Shown here one piece after another: positions 24,241-33,989 of a DNA stretch of 64,000 nucleotides (positions are counted from its first letter, which is position 1; the number at the start of each line of letters is the position of its first letter). This stretch comes from Siderastrea radians (lineage: Eukaryota > Cnidaria > Anthozoa > Scleractinia > Rhizangiidae), in contig OZ024894.1 in NCBI GenBank assembly GCA_964017195.1, positions 6,465,537 through 6,529,536 on the forward strand, in the 5' to 3' direction. Both the position numbers and the translations under genes were made by a program. Below the pieces are notes generated by a model, which ran no database searches, had not been told where the DNA came from, and worked only from the letters and a program-made list of their open reading frames with translations.

Positions 24241-24651
24241 AAAAAACAAATGCCAATTGAAAACTCATGAACACCCATATGACAGTTCGTCTTTTTCAAT
24301 GAGTCTAGACAGGCCTTTTTTAAGCTGTTTGTGATTCACAAAATCAACGTTTTCTACATGTATATCGGTGTCTGTCAATAGAATTCCAGGTTTGAAGTGT
24401 TGTTCTCCAGGACCCGGTTGTTCGAAAGATGGTCAAACGCTAACCCGGGATTAAAAGTCAACCAAGGTTCCTGTTTCTCTGGTTAAAAAGGGTTTTCAAG
24501 GCCAGTTTTAACTGACCACTTGAAAGCAACCAAAGTCAAAACGTAAGGCAGAAAAGATTTTCAAAAATCCTCGTCGCTTGGCTGTAAAACTGAATTTAAA
24601 ATTGACACTAATCCTGGGTTAGCTTAATCCTGTTTTGAAAAACTGGGCACA

Positions 24652-24859
24652 GATGTGAGTGCCTGGAAATTGAGGAGGAAGTGGTTTTAGCAGAGGTTGA
24701 CAGTGGTGATGACTCAACAAACAGTGATCTTGACAGTGAATCAACCGACAATGAAAGTGAGCTTACAGACGCTACTATGCCCAGTACTGCGTCAAGCACC
24801 AGTTCTGGAAGAACAGTGATCATGAGGCCAAGGACACAAGAAGAATTTTTTTTTTACTA
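24652..24859 (+). pseudogene. acidic C-terminal coding fragment
   Basis: An open frame reads through a Glu/Asp/Ser/Thr-rich segment (EIEEEVVLAEVDSGDDSTN..) and a short SSGRTVIMRPR stretch, and ends in TAA at 24857-24859. The composition and a clean stop look like the last exon of a real protein, perhaps of the host transposon, but no family is recognised and no upstream exon is found. Confidence 0.3.
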
Positions 24860-25192
24860 AATCAATGTATGTTTCTTCCAAAACAATTCTTTAATACTAC
24901 AATGTTTAAATTGTTTGCACTTATATAAACGATGGGGGAAGGGGTCACATAAGTTTTGACGTTTCTCTTGAGGGGGTCATTTAAGTTTTGCTGTTGCCCG
25001 AGGGGGGTCTTAAAGATATTGAAAGTGGAGCCGTAAAAAATGCCGGGCCCCCCCAAAGGATAAATAATGAACACTCCCTAGGCAACTACTCTGTAACACT
25101 CGAATAATTAAAAAAGGAAAACCCCAAAAAGTTAAAAATTAGCCTGTGTTAAGAGATTACCAGGTAAGAGAGTATATTCCTCTCAGATTATT

Positions 25193-26672
25193 AACCGGTT
25201 TATAAAATGGGCACGGTTTTGTCGTGATGGTCAGTTGGCTCAACATACGAACAAAGTGCTGTAAAGCTTGTGGTACGGGTACTCAAGAGCAGTACTGTCT
25301 TATATCAGACGCATGCGCATATTAGTCTGCCGAGTGTTACCTTCGTGTGTTCTTGTCTTTTAATTAACAGTATTTAAGATATGAACGGCGAAGGGTTGTT
25401 AAGTTTGGGGTTTTTTGTATTTGTCTTGTATAACGCATGCGCAATTGAGTAAAGCAGCTAATAGAATTGAATGCGAAATTGGCTGTGTTGTCTGATCTAG
25501 TTAGTGGTTATGGTGAAATTTTTTTTAGCGCAGGAGTTTTTTTATTGGGATTGACATTTTGAGGGATGTAAAAATGTGGGAGTCAGAAGGATTTGTGAAC
25601 ATCAGGAGTATATCACGCTTCTGTGAATGTGATTTGCTTTGAAAGTTGCGTTTTGTATAGAAGCGGTGCAATATTGTGCTGCATGAGAGGCGGTTTCCCT
25701 TGGCGTTTTATGGGGGGGGGGTGGTTTGCGAAGTGGATTGTAAGGTTTCTGATTGGCTAACTTGTATTTTGCAGCGGACAAAAAGGACAGTTGCGTTTTG
25801 CCGGCGTGGGCTAGGAAGAGAAGGAATTGGTACTAGTATGATGATGCAATATTAGTGGATTGCACCATCAGTACATGATAGTTCTGACTTGTGAACGGAG
25901 AGAGATCAGTGTTTATTTGAGGCGAGAAGTTGATACGAAGGAATCGTCATTAATATGGAGATCAATTAATAGGGTAGGTGCTACGAGTCTTTTTGCATTG
26001 AAAGAACGAAAATATCTCAATATTATCGACGGATTTGTGTGGTTTGAGTGTGGTGTTCGCTAAAGGCTACGAGCAGTCTCTCTTTCCGTTCAGAGATAGT
26101 GAAGGAAAAGAAAAACAAGCGAGCGAGCGCGAAATCGATTGCGGCTCGACAGGCGCGTTAGCTTTCAAAGACGTGGGCGACTTTCGTCCCCGCTCGCTTG
26201 TTTACTTTTGCAAGGGGATTCCCGGGTTAGCAAACCGAATTTAAACATCACGTCATGAGATGTGCTTTGACGTGCCCCATACTCTTAACGATCTGCTCGA
26301 GCTCGTCTTTATCAAGCGTTATATTTTGATTCTACTGCTATGTTCACTGTTTGTATTTAAGGTCTAGGCACAACAGTAAATACTTCGTCGTCCCTGTGTG
26401 AGCATTCTCAGTTGTGGACGAATTTATATCGACATTCAACGTTTGAGTGAATTTGCGTTTTTCAGCACAAATCAAAGCGATAAGAAAGATAAGCTGAGTC
26501 ATCAGAGTTTAAACATTACGTCATCCAGTAACGCTATAGTCAAAATATTGTGTCACACAATCACACTTTTCGTCACGCCGGTTGGTATAAATAGAGGATC
26601 GCGCTAACATTTGTAAAACCTAGGGGTGGGGAGGGTCAGAATGGCCGGTTAAAATGCCCAATGGGCTTTCTT
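25193..26672. mobile_element. unclassified ~1.48-kb insertion
   Basis: Units 1 and 3 are continuous across 'cagattattttt(t)agaatgttcc', while unit 2 has 1.48 kb inserted there. The two ends share a similar direct motif (CCGGTT..AAAATG) rather than a clear inverted one. No coding region or known terminal structure is seen. Confidence 0.45.
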
Positions 26673-26689
26673 GTTTTTAGAATGTTCGG

Positions 26690-26945
26690 GTCCTCCGCGG
26701 ATAATTTTACCTCGCATGCTGCGTGAATATTTTCCTGGAGGATTCGCATCACTGAAGACTTTTGCTTGACATTTTTTTTTGTTTCGTGGCGGTGGCTTTT
26801 GAGCTCAAAGCCTTCAGCCTTTGCTTCGTTGAAGAAGCTTTCTTTCTTCTCGTGTTTCCCTCGTTTGAACGTTCGTCGGGGTCATAGCTGGAGCTTTCAA
26901 GAGCTTCGCTTTCGCCATCACTTTCAATCATTGAGGACACACTGG
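26690..26945 (-). other. coding-like Lys/Ser-rich fragment, copy 2
   Basis: Sister of 6578-6855; the ESDGESEALESSSYDPDE start and the following Lys/Ser-rich run stay in frame to a stop near 26749. Function unknown. Confidence 0.3.
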
Positions 26946-27368
26946 GCGACTAAACGCCTCCGATAAGTTAACATCAGTTTCAAGAGGCCGGGGCGTAGCT
27001 TGCCGGACGAAGGGCTAACAACACTCAAAAAGTTTGTTTTGAAGTCTTTTTTCGGCGACCCATTTTTACTATATGAGAACTCGTGATCAGTTGGTATCAA
27101 ATTGGTGTGTGTCACTCCTCCGGCACGCGCCGTCCTTAGAAACTGACTCAACAAAGTTTATTCCGGACATGCCTAGTTCGTCTTTCGATATACATCCTTC
27201 TCCTTAGCGCGTCCCAAGTATTAAAAAGGGCATCACAAAAAGGCGCGTTTATTTTGTAACTGCCTGACTCTGTTTAAGAATGCATATAGGTATGCTTCAA
27301 ATGACATATCAAATGTTTACACGTTATGGTTTGCTGATCACAACATACATACCGCGCGATCTGGAAGA

Positions 27369-27369
27369 T

Positions 27370-27400
<31 letters not shown>
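27369..27400. repeat. (TTTA)n microsatellite
   Basis: About eight TTTA units, longer than the equivalent at 7291-7315. Confidence 0.9.
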
Positions 27401-28279
27401 CCTTGAAAGTCCGAATTCAATGCTTAATATAAAGGACTGCGCTAAATATTAAAAAAATAACAAGTAATAACTAGGGGGAAAAAATAAACATACAAAATGT
27501 GAACTAATAAATCATAGCGATAGCTTCCTTGAAAGACTCAAGCGATTTAGACAACGCTACTTGTCTGGGCAGATTTGTTCTTACATGTACCAACAACAGC
27601 CTTCACAAGCGAAGCGGGTTTCATTCTGTTATCAGCAAATTATTCGTCACCGGCGTAACTCGACTTCACAGGAGCTCAAGTTGATGCGAAACCAGCTACA
27701 GCTAAGCAAAATTGAAGTTAACCCTGAAGTAATTGTATCACTTTGTCCATAAAAACCATTGTCGTTACTGTTTTTAAGACTATACATTTTCTCTGAGTGT
27801 TCCGAAACTAGGCAACCAACACAATGTTTTTATAGAGTGGAAACCTTGCTATGGTACCCAGGATACGCGGGGTAATTTCACTGAACAAGAGATGGCGTGG
27901 TTCGGACACCTCAGCACTTTGCAAAAAGCCGACGCATATACTCATTTGTAGTCGCGCAGCGTTTATATTTATTTAATATAAGAAAGTCAACAAGTACTTG
28001 CAAATCAGATCGGTGAATTAGATAAAATTTTTTTTTGTAAATTTGTAAATAAAAGACAGTCACTTTTTAATTCCCAGGAAACTTACAGCTTTACACAGCT
28101 TAACAGATATACAAACAGTCACTTTTACTTAGGCCTCGAAGCTCGAATAACCGGATTCTATATTTTCCTTAAACACCGTTTAACATCGTTGAATTCAGCA
28201 TGCGTTTGGCCGCCGTGTTCAATGAAGTTGAATTATTTCGATTTAGTTCTTCGTTTGTTTTAAGTTGCGAACAAGAACG

Positions 28280-28730
28280 TTGAATTCGTTTGGCCACCTC
28301 GTTCAACATCGTACAACCACAGGCTTACCATCCTCTGTTTATGCGGTGTGCTGTGCATTTATAATGGCTGTATCGGTTTATCAAACTAGCAAAACTAAAG
28401 CCGAAATTTAGGCTTTTCTTTAAACGAACGAAAATAAAATAAAAACTCATAAAATTGCTGCCATATTGTTTTACTTTCTGTTTCTGTGTTTGTTTTCAGC
28501 GAGAAACGCCAAAATAAACACAGAAACACAAAGCAAAACAACATACCAGCAACAGTATTTTGTTGCTTTTTATTTTATTTTGGTCAGTTTTAAAAGGCCT
28601 AAATTTCGGCTTTAGATTTGCTCGGTTTGATAAACCGTTACTGGCCATTACAAATGCACAGCACCCAGCACAAACAGAGGATGGTAAGCCTGTAGTACAA
28701 CAAAATTGTATTCGACAGTAGTGTTGAATC
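28280..28730. repeat. palindromic repeat element, unit 3
   Basis: Arms of about 105 bp (28318-28420 and 28590-28700) are inverted copies, with a second inner hairpin at about 28468-28545. It is the complete form of the element half-present at 7990-8452. It has no coding capacity. Confidence 0.7.
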
Positions 28731-28856
28731 CATTCGGACCCGGGCTGAACTCTTGCGTGCGCTTCTTGAACACACCTTCCCGAAGACGACTCTAACTAAT
28801 CAAATGTGCTTGAATAGTTTTGAACCACACTATCGAACCAATTATGGATAGAAAAT

Positions 28857-28858
28857 CG

Positions 28859-28897
<39 letters not shown>

Positions 28898-28898
28898 C
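28857..28898. repeat. (ATC)n microsatellite
   Basis: About 13 'atc' units with one interruption near the end; the equivalent place in unit 2 (10365) has only three to four. Confidence 0.95.
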
Positions 28899-28975
28899 CA
28901 TGCTCATAATTTCAAAAAACCACTTCGCCCGAGTACTCCCTGAATTGTACTCCACTCAGTCCAATTAGCATTACC

Positions 28976-28978
<3 letters not shown>

Positions 28979-29008
<30 letters not shown>
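28979..29008. repeat. (AAT)n microsatellite
   Basis: About ten AAT units at the site equivalent to 10451-10502. Confidence 0.9.
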
Positions 29009-29496
29009 TTAGGAGCATATAACGTCCCCGTGATGACGAGTACGGTGCATAAATGGGAGCATAACAATTCAGGAAAAAGTCAAAAGTCCTGCCGTAAGAC
29101 CTAAATAGCTTTAAGTCATCCCGACAGTCGTCAACTTCAAGTGAAACTGTTATTATTTTGCATAATGTGCAAATCGAACTGAATGTTTATTTTTTTCTAA
29201 GGCAGTATAGAGAAAATGTGTTGCCAAAGAACGTCTCCGTGATCTTTTATGCACCTGTGAGCGTAAAATACTTGCATCAGCTTTTCTTATTACACGATAT
29301 ATCAGTCTATTACAACTAGCAGTTTCCTATTGACTGCAGTACTGATAATAATAAATAACACATTGGAGTTTCGGTGAAGAGTGGTGGATATTTACCTCGC
29401 CGCTTCGCGGCTCGGTAATTCACCTCCACTTCGGTGAATAATTGTTAAATATAGCGGGGCTTCTTTTTACGGGGTTACACTGTTGTCGTCCTTTGC

Positions 29497-30453
29497 TTAA
29501 AGGTTATCTGTAGTGCCCAGTTGTCTCACACTTCCGAGCTGACAGCAAATGATCTTTTTGAGAGCTTGTCTGTTGCGAGCAAGCCTCCAGCCAAATGCGA
29601 ACGGATCCAGAGTGCATTTCATGAACATCAAGTTAAGGCAAACTCGCTGCACAATAATGATGGCCTTGTATTTCTGGCATGGGCTACAATAAGATTCCAG
29701 GTGGTAAGCAATAGTTGACAGAATAGCCGGCACGGTAGAGAAGACAACAAAAATAACCAAAACCCTGCGAAACTTGTTTTGAAGTTGCGAGAGTTTTCCG
29801 CCATGTTTGTTCGGTCCGGCTCGAAGATCCAATGACCTTTTTGTCTGGTTTTGAAAAGCTGTATAGAGTAATACGTAGGAAACAACAAGAAGGATTGAGT
29901 TTAAGGTCGAGTTCAAATGTAGATCGATTTTGAAAACAGTATCTATAGGGACATTTACATGTGGCAAGATTGCAAAGGTTAGAGCAATCAGTGAGATGAT
30001 GGAGATGTAGATTTTAGCCCGTTGCATTGTGATCCAAGATCTGTACTTTGTTGGTCGAAAAACCGCGATGAAGTTGTCGAAAGCCAGTGCAAAAACCATT
30101 CCAAAGGAAATGTTAAGTGAAAGTAACGAAAACGAAGAGCCTACATTGGCGATTTCGAGCGATTGTTTTCGACCGAAGAAGTCGTTGTATTCCAGTGCTG
30201 CAAAAATCGGCGCCACTACCATCCCCGTTAAAACGTTTGCAGCTGACATTGTTAGTAGAAACAAGGATGAGGGTTTACGAAATGATCGCAGCGGATCCAC
30301 AATACCTGTTACGACCAGAAGAACGTTGCCTATCACTGTTACGGGAGATAAAATCATTTTATACACTGCAAAAATAAGCAGTTCTGGGCTTGCAATAGAG
30401 CCGAGAGTGCCGTTCAAGCCCTCTCTGACGTTGGTGAAGTTCGACGCATTCAT
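29497..30453 (-). CDS. intact class A (rhodopsin-like) GPCR, cnidarian-type
   Basis: Single-exon gene of 318 residues at the plasma membrane. The N-terminus has three N-glycosylation sequons (N2, N5, N14). TM1 carries GN at 42-43, TM2 lies around 64-84 with P82, and TM3 ends in D126-N127-F128 followed by IAVFRPTKY. TM6 has P242 and TM7 has L282-DPFAF. Two cysteines (303-304) in the tail could be lipidated. Landmarks depart from the class A consensus: Asn73 instead of Asp at 2.50, Asn127 instead of Arg at 3.50, Thr240 instead of Trp at 6.48, and Asp283 instead of Asn at 7.49. Ligand and G protein cannot be predicted. It is the only undamaged member of the three-copy array. The start MNASN is shared with the other copies. 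Confidence 0.9.
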   Translation of the reverse strand: MNASNFTNVREGLNGTLGSIASPELLIFAVYKMILSPVTVIGNVLLVVTGIVDPLRSFRKPSSLFLLTMSAANVLTGMVVAPIFAALEYNDFFGRKQSLEIANVGSSFSLLSLNISFGMVFALAFDNFIAVFRPTKYRSWITMQRAKIYISIISLIALTFAILPHVNVPIDTVFKIDLHLNSTLNSILLVVSYVLLYTAFQNQTKRSLDLRAGPNKHGGKLSQLQNKFRRVLVIFVVFSTVPAILSTIAYHLESYCSPCQKYKAIIIVQRVCLNLMFMKCTLDPFAFGWRLARNRQALKKIICCQLGSVRQLGTTDNL

Positions 30454-31499
30454 GAAGTCGGTGTCAATGTTTCAATGTCGAGTCTTGGCAAATCTTGAAA
30501 AATCAACGCTTGGAAGAAAACTGAAAGACGGACAGCATCACAGCACAACAGCTTAATATGGCTTTCACGTGAATAGTCACTCTCAAGATTTCACCCAGAG
30601 ACGCAAACGTTGTACCACACACGATTGGGAAGCTTCAAAGAGTCATGTTAACTCGGACGAAAGCCAGGTTCGAGTGAAGAATCTCGTTTAATGGCCTTTC
30701 CTAATTCAACATCCTTGCCTAAGGCAAATAAAGCTGACATGATGATATTCAACAATGATGCAACTCCCGTCATTTAACCCGGAGTATGTCAAAGATAATT
30801 TTGGAATTCGTTATTAAAAGTGTGCGTACTTGTCTTGCACTGATCCACGAAATAACACCAGAAATATTGTGTTAAGCGGATGTTTTGTTCAGAAAGGAAA
30901 TTAAAACAGATCATTTTAATGAAGGACAAATTGCAGTTTTGAAACCCGACGAATCGTGCGGAAGGTATTTATCGAGAAATTAAAAAAGAGAAAATAAGTT
31001 TGCCTTCGGAGTACTTTGACAGCAGTTAGTGGACAAACATAACACACATAAGTTGATGGTCAAATCAACACATGTCAGCGCTTTTAGAGGTGGAAGATAA
31101 TCAGCTGCCAGAGACAATCCTCTCTTCGTCAATACGAGTGCACTTTGGTGCTTTGAGCGATAATTCTATTAAAAATCTGCCAATAGTTTGCGTGAAAGAA
31201 CTGACATCAATTCACGAATAGCTTAACGTACGATTAACATGAATCGCTCTTCAAGGGGAATTTCTCCTTAGTTCATTTAATTAAAATGAAATAAAAATGA
31301 TGTGTTTCAAAGTAGAGCCAAGAGCTATATCTTTTGGGACTTAGGTGGTATTTAATTCAAAGTAAAGAAGTCTTGAGGAGTTGCACGAAACAACGGAAAC
31401 TCAGCAAATGCCGAGTATATACTCAGCAAATAACAAAACCATTGAACCATATACTTGTCTGGCTGAAGGCCTCATGACAAAACGTGCACCAATTCAAAA
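30454..31499. other. duplicated intergenic block 5' of GPCR copy 3
   Basis: Aligns with 12201-13058 and 1662-3190. The region at 30528-30620, just 5' of the GPCR start, resembles the 106-bp minisatellite unit of the multicopper oxidase intron. No gene is seen. Confidence 0.5.
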
Positions 31500-31668
31500 A
31501 TGTCCTCACCAGGTCTCACCCTGAAAAACTCTCCACATAAGAAAGATTGACAGATATTCAGTTTGTCTCGAGCGTGACGACAAAAAAATTGAGTCCCCAA
31601 CGGGAATCGAACCCATGACCTCCGGTACACTGGTCGGGCGCTCTAACCACTGAGAGGATCTTGTGTAC
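31500..31668 (-). mobile_element. tRNA-derived SINE, unit 3
   Basis: Third copy, head near 31596-31660 with B box GGTTCGATTCC, slightly more diverged in the A-box part (CTCAGTGGTTAGAGC retained). Again adjacent to the minisatellite. Confidence 0.75.
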
Positions 31669-32846
31669 TAAAGATATGTTTCAGTCGATATATCGGCCGA
31701 AATCTCGGTCGACACTCGACCGATATATCGATTGACACTCGACCGATTTCTCGAACGACCCTCGACCGATATGTCGATCGACACTCGGCCAATATGTTGG
31801 TCGATATCGGTGGCCTCTCGACCACCATGCATGACAGTCGATACTCGATCGCTAAGCCATCGACGCTCGGCCGACACTCAGCCGATACCCTACTGACACT
31901 CGCCCGATGCTCTACCGACACTCGGCTCTCAGCGTTCTTTTTTCTCTACTCAAACTGCTATCGTTTGCGTTGCCCACCACATCAGACGACATATGCCTTT
32001 AGTAAACAAGATCGGCCGCCACTCGCCCGAAATCTCGGTCGAGTATTGACCAACACTATCGGCCAACACTCGGCCGAAGGCTCGGTCGAGTATCGACCGA
32101 CACTATCGGCCGACACTCGGTCCAAATCTCGGTCGAGTATTCACCGACACCATCGGCCGACACTCGACCGATATCCGGCTGATACTCCAACGAAATCTCG
32201 CCCGACACTATCGGTCGACATTCGGCCGAAATCTCGCACAAGTATTGACCGACACTATCCCCCGAAACTCGGTCCAGTATTGACCGACACTATCGGCCGA
32301 CACTCGGACGATATTTCGGCCGATACTCGACCGACATCTCGGCCGACACTCGGTCGAAATCTCGGTCGAGTATAGACCGACACTATCAGCCGACACTCGG
32401 CCGATAACTCCGCCAATACTCGACTGACATCTCGGCCGAAATCTCGGTCGAGTATGACCGACACTATCGGCCGAGATTCGGCCGATATCTCGGCCGACAC
32501 TCGACCGGCATCTCGGCCGACACCATCGGCTGATACTCGACCGAAATCTCGGTCGAGTATTGACCGACACTATCGGCCGTCACTCCGTCAAATCTCGGCC
32601 GAGTATTGATCATGGTTGACGCTATCGGCCAACACTCGGCCGATAACTTCGCCGATACTCGACCGACATCTCGACCGACCCTATCGGTAGACAGTCGGTA
32701 GAAATCTCGGTCGAGTATTGACACTATCAGCCGAAGCTAAGGTATCTCGGTCGACGCTCGGCCGACACTCGGTCGAGCATTGACCGACACTATCGGCCGA
32801 CACCCCGCAGATATCTCGGCCGACACTCGACCGACATCTCGACATC
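31669..32846. repeat. TCGGCCGA palindromic minisatellite, locus 3
   Basis: About 1.18 kb of the same word family; the conserved island is at about 31924-32010. The right edge is cut by a LINE fragment at 32847. Confidence 0.9.
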
Positions 32847-33418
32847 TCTTAAGTACATAATGCATTTAAGAATTTTTTCATTAATACCAACTTTTAATGG
32901 AAATCTACCTACTTCACCTCTACATGAAGCGTTAGAAGCCTTATTACTTACTTCCAAGTATCGCTTGCAGAAGAGTTAAAGTGGATTTTTTCAATTGGAG
33001 AGCGATCCCACGTTTTAAAATCCTGTTTCTGGTAAGCTCCCCAAATTTCACAGTTGTAGGGTAGTATGGGTGTGATCATCGTATCGAATATTTTACAAGC
33101 TAACGAAGGTTTTAATCTACTAATGTCTGTGTTTTTTCTTAAGCCGAAAAGAGCGTGAAGAGCTTTCTCTTTCAAGTGTTCGAGAGACACATTAAAATTA
33201 CCAGTTGAGGAGATTCGGGTTCCTAAATATGCGTATTCGTGTACAATATCAGTGTTCTGTTTTCCTATGTGGAATTCTAGATCGGAGTTTTTCTTTGCAC
33301 GTTTTTGAAAGATCATAATTTTGGTCTTTTCAGAAATGATATCTAACATCCAAGAACTGCTAAAGGAATACAACATGTTTAGACAATTTTGCAGACCTAC
33401 TTTGGATCGGGATAAAAT
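32847..33418 (-). pseudogene. non-LTR retrotransposon fragment (reverse transcriptase 3' part)
   Basis: Minus-strand reading frame (to 32948) gives the thumb and post-RT part of a LINE polymerase: a KTKIMIFQK motif, YLGTRISSTGNF, LKEKALHALFGLRK, then PILPYNCEIWG. Downstream of the stop the sequence continues to resemble the family in another frame. Both ends are truncated and join duplicated-unit sequence, so it is an internal fragment and not a full retrotransposition copy. Confidence 0.75.
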
Positions 33419-33689
33419 CACTCACTTAAGTAACCGGTCAATCAATTATTAGGTCCCAATGGTGTATTTTTATTTTTTTCAATCTTTTAGGAGAAGGGGA
33501 GGCTTTGCTTGTATCGGGTAAATTAATTATTCCTGAAAATATACAATCATTCGTCTTCGATATTCAACTACTCTGCACTATCTTTTGTAACACTCGAATG
33601 ATTAAAAAAGAAAAAGCGCCAAAAAGTTAAAAATTAGCTTGTGTTAAGAGATCATCAGATAAGAGAGTATATGCCTCACAGATTATTTT

Positions 33690-33940
33690 TAGAATGTTCC
33701 AGTCCTCCGCGGATAATTTTACCTCGCGTGTTGCGTGAATATTTTCCTGGAGGATTCGCATGACTGAAGACTTCTGCTTCACACTTTTCTTTGTTTCGTG
33801 GCGGTGTCTTTTGAGCTCGAAGCCTTCGGCCTTTGCTTCGTCGAAGAAGCTTTCTTTTCCCTCGTGTTTCCCTCGTCCGAACTTAGCTGGAGTTTTCGAG
33901 AGCACCGCTTTCACCATCACTTGCAATCTCAACGTGGGCA
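33690..33940 (-). other. coding-like Lys/Ser-rich fragment, copy 3
   Basis: Third copy of the fragment at 6578-6855 and 26690-26945, with a deletion in the acidic part. It marks the beginning of a further, truncated duplicated unit. Confidence 0.3.
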
Positions 33941-33989
33941 TCGTTTTCACTCCTTTCATCGTCGCTCCCGCCCGAGCACACTTCATTCT

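Larger units (their letters stand above)
20517..25078. mobile_element. DNA transposon with GGGAGTGTTCATTA inverted ends
   Basis: Left end GGGAGTGTTCATTATTTATC at 20517 and the exact inverted copy ending at 25078, TIR about 33 bp running into a G7 tract. Flanks are TAA on the left and TAG on the right, compatible with a 2-3 bp TA/TNA target duplication. The third unit (33570) shows the uninterrupted site. A PIF/Harbinger or Tc1-like assignment is inference; no transposase catalytic domain is visible. The interior is filled with nested insertions and one short acidic coding fragment at 24652-24859. Confidence 0.7.
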
